Shown piece by piece: positions 59,349 to 64,000 of a stretch of 64,000 nt of DNA. Location: contig NZ_UQXD01000002.1 in assembly GCF_900544955.1 (NCBI RefSeq), forward strand, positions 38,879 to 102,878, given 5' to 3'. The position numbers and the translations under genes were made by a program. Position 1 is the first letter of the stretch, and every line of letters begins with the position of its first letter. Source of the DNA: an uncultured Oscillibacter sp. Its GTDB lineage: Bacteria; Bacillota; Clostridia; Oscillospirales; Oscillospiraceae. The notes under the pieces are model-generated. The model was not told the origin of the DNA. It did no database searches and saw nothing but the letters and a program-made list of their open reading frames with translations.

Positions 59349-59495
59349 ATAAGCAAAGATGGATGGCTGGAACGAAGTGCTGCGCGCACGGGCTGACACC
59401 TGTCTTCCTTTGCCGTCGATAGGTGTTTCAAGCCATTGCCGGTTTGAGACGCCTTTTCTTTATCTCCGGGAGACCAACACAAGGAGGTTTTTGAT
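59349..59495 (+). ncRNA. structured 5' leader RNA, possible riboswitch
   Basis: By eye it folds as a three-way junction: P1 ATGGCT (59363-59368) with AGCCAT (59431-59436); P2 GTGC-TGCGC-GCAC (59377-59389); P3 ACACCT (59396-59401) with AGGTGT (59421-59426). CCGG blocks at about 59439 and 59468 could form an alternative stem near the ribosome site AAGGAGG. It does not match the purine, TPP, SAM, glycine, ZTP or THF consensus as remembered. Confidence 0.45.
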
Positions 59496-60830
59496 ATGAT
59501 CCTACTGGCAAACGGCAAAGTCATCACCCGGGACCCCGCCGGCCCCGGCTACCTGCCCGACGGCGGCGTGGTCACCGACGGCGGCGCCATCCTGGAGGTG
59601 GGCGCCACCGAAGAATTGCGGGCTAAGTACCCCCAGGCGGAGTTTGTGGACGCCCGCGGCGGCGTCATCATGCCCGGCCTCATCAACGCCCACACCCACA
59701 TCTACTCCGCCCTGGCCCGGGGCCTCAGCATCCGCGGCTTCGCCCCCACCAATTTCTACGAGGTGCTGGACGGCCAGTGGTGGTACATCGACCGCCACCT
59801 AGACCTGGCGGCCACCCGGGCCTCCGCCCAGGCCCTGGTGATGGACAGCATCAAGCAGGGCGTCACCACCCTCTTCGACCACCACGCCTCCTTCTGTGAA
59901 ATCCCCGGCTCCCTCATGCAGATCGCGGAGGTGACCCGGGAGATGGGGGTGCGGGCCAGCCTGTGCTACGAGGTCAGCGACCGGGACGGGGAGGAGAAGT
60001 CGATCCAGGCCGTCCAGGAGAACCGGGACTTCATCGACTGGTGCGAGAAAAACCCCAGCGACATGCTCAAGCCCATGTTCGGCGGCCACGCCCTCTTCAC
60101 CATCTCGGACAAGACCTTCGAGCGGATGGCCGCCGCCAACGGCGGCCGGGTGGGCTACCACATCCACGTCTCCGAGGGCATGAACGACGTGTACGACAGC
60201 CTCCAGACCTACGGCCGCCGCCCGGTCCAGCGGCTCCAGGACCACGGCATTCTGGGGGAGAAGACCATCCTGGGCCACTGCATCCACGTGAACACCGCCG
60301 AGATGGAGCTCATCCGGGCTACAAACACCATGTGCGTCAACAACCCGGAGAGCAACATGGGCAATGCCGTGGGCATCTCCCCGGTGCTCCAGCTCTACCA
60401 GCGGGGCATTCTCATCGGCCTGGGCACCGACGCCTACACCAACGACATGCTGGAGAGCCTCAAGGTGGCCCTGTGCGCCCAGCGGCACAACGCCTGCCTC
60501 CCCGGCGTGGGCTGGCAGGAGGTGACGGGGATGCTCTTCCAAAACAACGCCAAAATGGCGGCCCGCTGCGGCTTCCCCACTCTGGGGGTGCTGAAGCCCG
60601 GCGCGGCGGCGGACGTCATCGTGATGGACTACAAGCCCTTCACCCCCTTCTCCGACGCCAACATCGACGGCCACATGCTCTTCGGCATGACCGGCCGCCA
60701 GTGCCAGACCACCATGGTGGGCGGCAGGGTCCTGATGCGGGACCGCCAGCTGACGGACATCGACGAGGAGGCCGTCAACGCCCACATTCTGGAGGTCTCC
60801 ACCAAGCTCTGGAACCGGCTGAACCCCTGA
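59496..60830 (+). CDS. ssnA: SsnA-type putative aminohydrolase
   Basis: 444 residues of the amidohydrolase superfamily. Metal ligands are in MPGLINAHTHIYSALARGLS (HxH), GYHIHVSEGMND and LGTDAYTND (Asp). It is most like SsnA, found with ygfK and xanthine-dehydrogenase-type Mo/Se hydroxylases in purine catabolism; it probably deaminates or opens a heterocycle, but the substrate is not proven. AAGGAGG is 8 nt before the ATG. ygfK follows after 64 nt. Confidence 0.9.
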   Translation: MILLANGKVITRDPAGPGYLPDGGVVTDGGAILEVGATEELRAKYPQAEFVDARGGVIMPGLINAHTHIYSALARGLSIRGFAPTNFYEVLDGQWWYIDRHLDLAATRASAQALVMDSIKQGVTTLFDHHASFCEIPGSLMQIAEVTREMGVRASLCYEVSDRDGEEKSIQAVQENRDFIDWCEKNPSDMLKPMFGGHALFTISDKTFERMAAANGGRVGYHIHVSEGMNDVYDSLQTYGRRPVQRLQDHGILGEKTILGHCIHVNTAEMELIRATNTMCVNNPESNMGNAVGISPVLQLYQRGILIGLGTDAYTNDMLESLKVALCAQRHNACLPGVGWQEVTGMLFQNNAKMAARCGFPTLGVLKPGAAADVIVMDYKPFTPFSDANIDGHMLFGMTGRQCQTTMVGGRVLMRDRQLTDIDEEAVNAHILEVSTKLWNRLNP

Positions 60831-60894
60831 GGGCGAAAGGGGGATCCCTCCCCCGCCGCTCTCCCGACTCATACTTACAAGGAGGATTCGCCCC

Positions 60895-63846
60895 ATGTCT
60901 GAACTGATGACCCCCATCCCCTTCCGGGAGCTGCTGAACTGGATCACCACGGAGTACCGGCGGGAGGGCGCCGTCTTCGGGGTCCACCGGCCCTACCGGG
61001 CAGGTGTGAAAAAGCTGCCCATCTTCGGCGAGACCATCGAGACCCCCTTCGGCCCCGCCGCCGGGCCCAACACCCAGCTGGCCCAGAACATCGTGGCGGG
61101 CTACTTCGCCGGCGCCCGGTTCTTCGAGCTGAAAACCGTCCAGAAGATGGACGGCGCGGAGCTGGCCGCCTGCATCAACCGCCCCTGCATTCTGGCGGAG
61201 GACGAGTGCTACAACTGCGAGTGGTCCACGGAGCTCACCGTCCAGCAGGCCTTTGAGGAGTACGTAAAGGCGTGGTGCGCCCTCAAGCTCCTCTCCAAGG
61301 TCTACGGCCTGGGCAACCCGGAGGGCTTCGTCTTCAATATGAGCGTGGGCTACGACCTGGCGGGCATCCAGGGGGAGAAGATCGATGGCTTCCTCAACGG
61401 CATGGCCGACGCCTCCGCCACCCCCGTCTTCCAAGAGTGCCTGCGGGTGATGAAGGAGTTCTTCCCCAGCGAGGCCGCCTATATCGACGCCATCTCCCCC
61501 CGGGTCTCCGGCTCCGTCACGGTGTCCACCCTCCACGGCTGCCCGCCGGAGGAGATTGAGCGCATCGCCGGCTACCTGCTGGAGAAAAAGCACCTCCACA
61601 CCTTCGTCAAGTGCAACCCCACCCTCCTGGGCTACGACACCGCCCGCTCCATTCTGGACGGCATGGGCTACGACTACATCGCCTTCGACGAGCACCACTT
61701 CCGGGAGGACCTCCAGTACGGCGACGCGGTGCCCATGTTCCGCCGCCTCCTGGTGCTGGCCCGGGCCCAGGGCCTGGAGTTCGGGCTGAAGCTCTCCAAC
61801 ACCTTCCCCGTGGACGTGAAGGCCGGGGAGCTGCCCAGCGAGGAGATGTACATGGCGGGCAAGTCCCTCTTCCCCCTCACCACCGCCATGGCCGCCCGGC
61901 TGGCCCGGGAGTTTGACGGCAGGCTCCGCATCTCCTACGCCGGCGGCGCCGACGCCTTCAACATCGGCGAGCTGTTCGCCTGCGGCATCTGGCCCATCAC
62001 CATGGCCACCACGGAGCTCAAGCCCGGCGGCTACCAGCGCTTCACCCAGATCGGCGACCTCCTGGACCGCCAGCCCTTCCAGCCCTTTACCGGGGTGGAC
62101 GTGGAGGGGATCGAGGCCCTGGCCCGGGCGGCCCGCACCGACCCCGGCCACGTGAAGGCCGTCAAGCCCCTGCCCCGGCGCAAGCTCTATGAGAAGGTGC
62201 CCCTGCTGGACTGCTACACCGCCCCCTGCAAGGGCGGCTGCCCCATCCAGCAGGACATTCCGGAGTACATCGAGCTGTGCCGCAAGGGGCGGTACGCCGA
62301 CGCCCTCCGGCTCATCACGGAGAAAAACCCCCTGCCCTTCATCACCGGCACCATCTGCGCCCACCGCTGCCAGACCAAGTGCACTCGGAATTTCTATGAG
62401 GAGTCCGTCCAGATCCGCTCCACCAAGCTGGTGGCGGCGGAGCGGGGGTACGACGCCCTCCTGTCCGGCATGCGGCCTCCCGTCCCCGCCGGCGGCACCG
62501 TGAAGGCGGCCGTCATCGGCGGCGGTCCCACCGGCATCGCCGCCGCCTACTTCCTGGGCCGGGCGGGCATCCCCGTCACCCTCTTCGAGCGCTCCGGCAG
62601 CCTGGGCGGCATCGTCCGCCAGGTGATCCCCGCCTTCCGCATCAGCGATGCGGCCATCGACAGGGACATCGCCCTGATGGAGCGGATGGGGGCGGAGGTC
62701 CGCCTGCACACGGAGGGTCCCTCCGTGGCGGAGCTGAAGGCCCAGGGCTACACCCATATTCTCTTCGCCGTGGGCGCCTGGAAGGCGGGAAAGCTGGACA
62801 TCCCCGGCAACGTGGTGCCCGTCATCGGCTGGCTGAAGGACCTGAAGGCCGGCGCGGAGGTGCCCCTGGGCCACGTGGCAGTGGTGGGCGGCGGCAACAC
62901 CGCCATGGACGCCGCCCGGGCGGCCCTGCGGGCGGGGGCCAAGTCCTCCACCCTGGTCTACCGCCGCAGCCGGAAGTACATGCCCGCCGACGCCGAGGAG
63001 CTGGAGCTGGCCATGCGGGACGGCGTCCGCTTTTTGGAGCTGGTGGCTCCTGTGGAGCAGAAGGACGGCAAGCTGGTGTGCGAAACCATGCGCCTGGGGG
63101 CGCCGGACGCCCGGGGCCGCCGGACGCCGGAGCCCACCGGCGAGTACGTCTCCATCGACTGCGACACCGTGCTCTCCGCCGTGGGCGAGCGGGTGGACAG
63201 CGACCTCTTCACCCGAAACGGCATCCAGGTGGACCAGCGGGGCATCCCCGATTTCCAGACCAACCTCCCCGGTGTCTACGCCGGCGGCGACGCCATGCGG
63301 GGCCCCGCCACGGTGGTGGAGGGCATCGCCGACGCCCAGGGCTTCGCCAACGCCGTCATCGGCGCGGCCCACCGATTCTCCATCCCCGAGGAGGCCCGGC
63401 CCTCCCGGGAGGCGGCCCTGGCCAAGAAGGGCACCCTCTGCCGCTCCGCCAAGTGCGAGGGGGACCGGTGCCTCTCCTGCAACACGGTGTGCGAGGTCTG
63501 CGTCGACGTGTGCCCCAACCGGGCCAACGTGGTCATTGAGCTGCCGGACGGCCGCCGCCAGATCCTCCACGTGGACCGGATGTGCAACGAGTGCGGCAAC
63601 TGCGCCGTGTTCTGCCCCTACGACTCCGCCCCCTACCGGGACAAATTCACCCTGTTCCTGGACGGCAACGGTTTCTCCGAGAGCGAGAAAAACGCCGGTT
63701 TCCTGCCGCTGGGCGGAAACAAGGTGCTGGTCCGCCTCCAGGGCAAGGTGCAGAACGTGGATCTGGACCAGCCCAACGACCTGCCGCCGGACATCGAGGT
63801 TCTCATCCTGACCGTCCTGACGAAATACCGCTACCTGCTGGGCTGA
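60895..63846 (+). CDS. ygfK: YgfK-type putative selenate reductase/iron-sulfur flavoprotein
   Basis: 983 residues. The N-terminal half resembles a dihydroorotate/dihydropyrimidine dehydrogenase barrel (FGPAAGPNTQLAQNIVAGYF). Then a GltD-like part has Cys cluster CKGGCPIQQDIPEYI (near 445), FAD motif VIGGGPTGIAAAYFLGRAGI (near 539) and NAD motif VVGGGNTAMDAARAALRAGA (near 662). The C-terminus has two 4Fe-4S motifs, CLSCNTVCEVCVDVCPNRA (near 858) and CNECGNCAVFCPYDSAPYRD (near 896). It is thought to be an electron-transfer partner of SsnA and selenium-dependent hydroxylases; further cluster genes would lie beyond the window. Confidence 0.92.
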   Translation: MSELMTPIPFRELLNWITTEYRREGAVFGVHRPYRAGVKKLPIFGETIETPFGPAAGPNTQLAQNIVAGYFAGARFFELKTVQKMDGAELAACINRPCILAEDECYNCEWSTELTVQQAFEEYVKAWCALKLLSKVYGLGNPEGFVFNMSVGYDLAGIQGEKIDGFLNGMADASATPVFQECLRVMKEFFPSEAAYIDAISPRVSGSVTVSTLHGCPPEEIERIAGYLLEKKHLHTFVKCNPTLLGYDTARSILDGMGYDYIAFDEHHFREDLQYGDAVPMFRRLLVLARAQGLEFGLKLSNTFPVDVKAGELPSEEMYMAGKSLFPLTTAMAARLAREFDGRLRISYAGGADAFNIGELFACGIWPITMATTELKPGGYQRFTQIGDLLDRQPFQPFTGVDVEGIEALARAARTDPGHVKAVKPLPRRKLYEKVPLLDCYTAPCKGGCPIQQDIPEYIELCRKGRYADALRLITEKNPLPFITGTICAHRCQTKCTRNFYEESVQIRSTKLVAAERGYDALLSGMRPPVPAGGTVKAAVIGGGPTGIAAAYFLGRAGIPVTLFERSGSLGGIVRQVIPAFRISDAAIDRDIALMERMGAEVRLHTEGPSVAELKAQGYTHILFAVGAWKAGKLDIPGNVVPVIGWLKDLKAGAEVPLGHVAVVGGGNTAMDAARAALRAGAKSSTLVYRRSRKYMPADAEELELAMRDGVRFLELVAPVEQKDGKLVCETMRLGAPDARGRRTPEPTGEYVSIDCDTVLSAVGERVDSDLFTRNGIQVDQRGIPDFQTNLPGVYAGGDAMRGPATVVEGIADAQGFANAVIGAAHRFSIPEEARPSREAALAKKGTLCRSAKCEGDRCLSCNTVCEVCVDVCPNRANVVIELPDGRRQILHVDRMCNECGNCAVFCPYDSAPYRDKFTLFLDGNGFSESEKNAGFLPLGGNKVLVRLQGKVQNVDLDQPNDLPPDIEVLILTVLTKYRYLLG

Positions 63847-63861
63847 GCCCGGCGGAAAACC

Positions 63862-63887
63862 ACCGGGGGCGCAATCGCGCCCCCGGT
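63862..63887 (+). terminator. hairpin after ygfK
   Basis: ACCGGGGGCGC-AAT-GCGCCCCCGGT just after the ygfK stop, without a U-tract. The remaining 63888-64000 is GC-rich and shows no supportable feature. Confidence 0.55.
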
Positions 63888-64000
63888 CTCCGTCTGTCGA
63901 AACGGCCCCGCGGCGGTCCGCCGCCGCAGGCGCCGCAAAAGGGCAAATAGGCGTTCCCCAGTGGGTACGCCGCAAAGCCGCAAAGGGGCGTTCCCCGGCG

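Noticed and set aside
59349..59495. Purine riboswitch upstream of ssnA
   Set aside because: The junction lacks the conserved purine-riboswitch core and loop-loop sequences as far as can be read.
60775..63975. 1066-codon minus-strand frame opposite ygfK
   Set aside because: Mirror frame caused by third-position GC bias; the plus strand encodes clear YgfK motifs.

Overview
The window looks like chromosome from a GC-rich, spore-forming clostridial Firmicute, most plausibly Oscillospiraceae (Flavonifractor/Lawsonibacter-like). The sequence shows AddAB rather than RecBCD, SpoIIR, Rex, RqcH, Mini-RNase III (MrnC), SLH-domain exported proteins and Gly/Cys-rich mini-proteins. The genus is inferred from gene content only. 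No tRNA or rRNA gene was recognised. Most genes are on the minus strand.

Layout. (1) 1-5183: addBA, two GNAT genes and a mini membrane protein. (2) 5382-6651: AT-rich island with DUF3788 and YdeI-like genes. (3) 6836-18413: housekeeping genes, including DUF1643, VOC, spoIIR, ispE, DUF1015, thrH, DUF378, a CPA2 antiporter, rqcH, mrnC, a Cys-rich peptide, an SLH protein and rex. (4) 18454-23304: pheB-hom-lysC-ACT-UPF0210 operon (aspartate-family amino acids). (5) 23440-33657: nine tightly packed genes ddl-murF-ABC-F-ydcF-flavodoxin-prfA-(frameshifted small TM gene)-Sua5/CoaE fusion-M18 aminopeptidase. (6) 33688-37939: an SLH/Ig-like exported protein and rodA, then divergent tsaE-tsaB-upp.

(7) 37950-54414 is a CRISPR neighbourhood. 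A complete type I-C locus runs leftward: cas3, then cas5c-cas8c-cas7-cas4-cas1-cas2, leader and array 2 (45890-46465). A second array (array 1, 38404-38842) lies on the opposite strand. It has a different but covarying repeat, and a decayed cas2 relic and homologous leader sit directly upstream. Between the arrays are a heavily disrupted histidine-kinase pseudogene, an intact hybrid histidine kinase and a frameshifted GntR-like regulator.

(8) 54521-55701 is a second AT-rich island (GNAT plus YciI-like genes). It has the same architecture as island 1: a near-identical promoter/leader of about 105 bp, two small genes, and a related repeat after each gene. The two islands look like a dispersed gene-cassette family and are the most unusual feature of the window. 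(9) 56244-64000: tandem hemolysin III (TrhA) genes behind a 29-bp palindromic operator, an AGCS amino acid:Na+ symporter, and the start of an ssnA-ygfK cluster (selenium/molybdenum-dependent purine catabolism type) with a structured 5' leader of about 147 nt.

Promoters, terminators and RNA folds were read by eye. Family names come from recognition of motifs and overall sequence, not from database searches.
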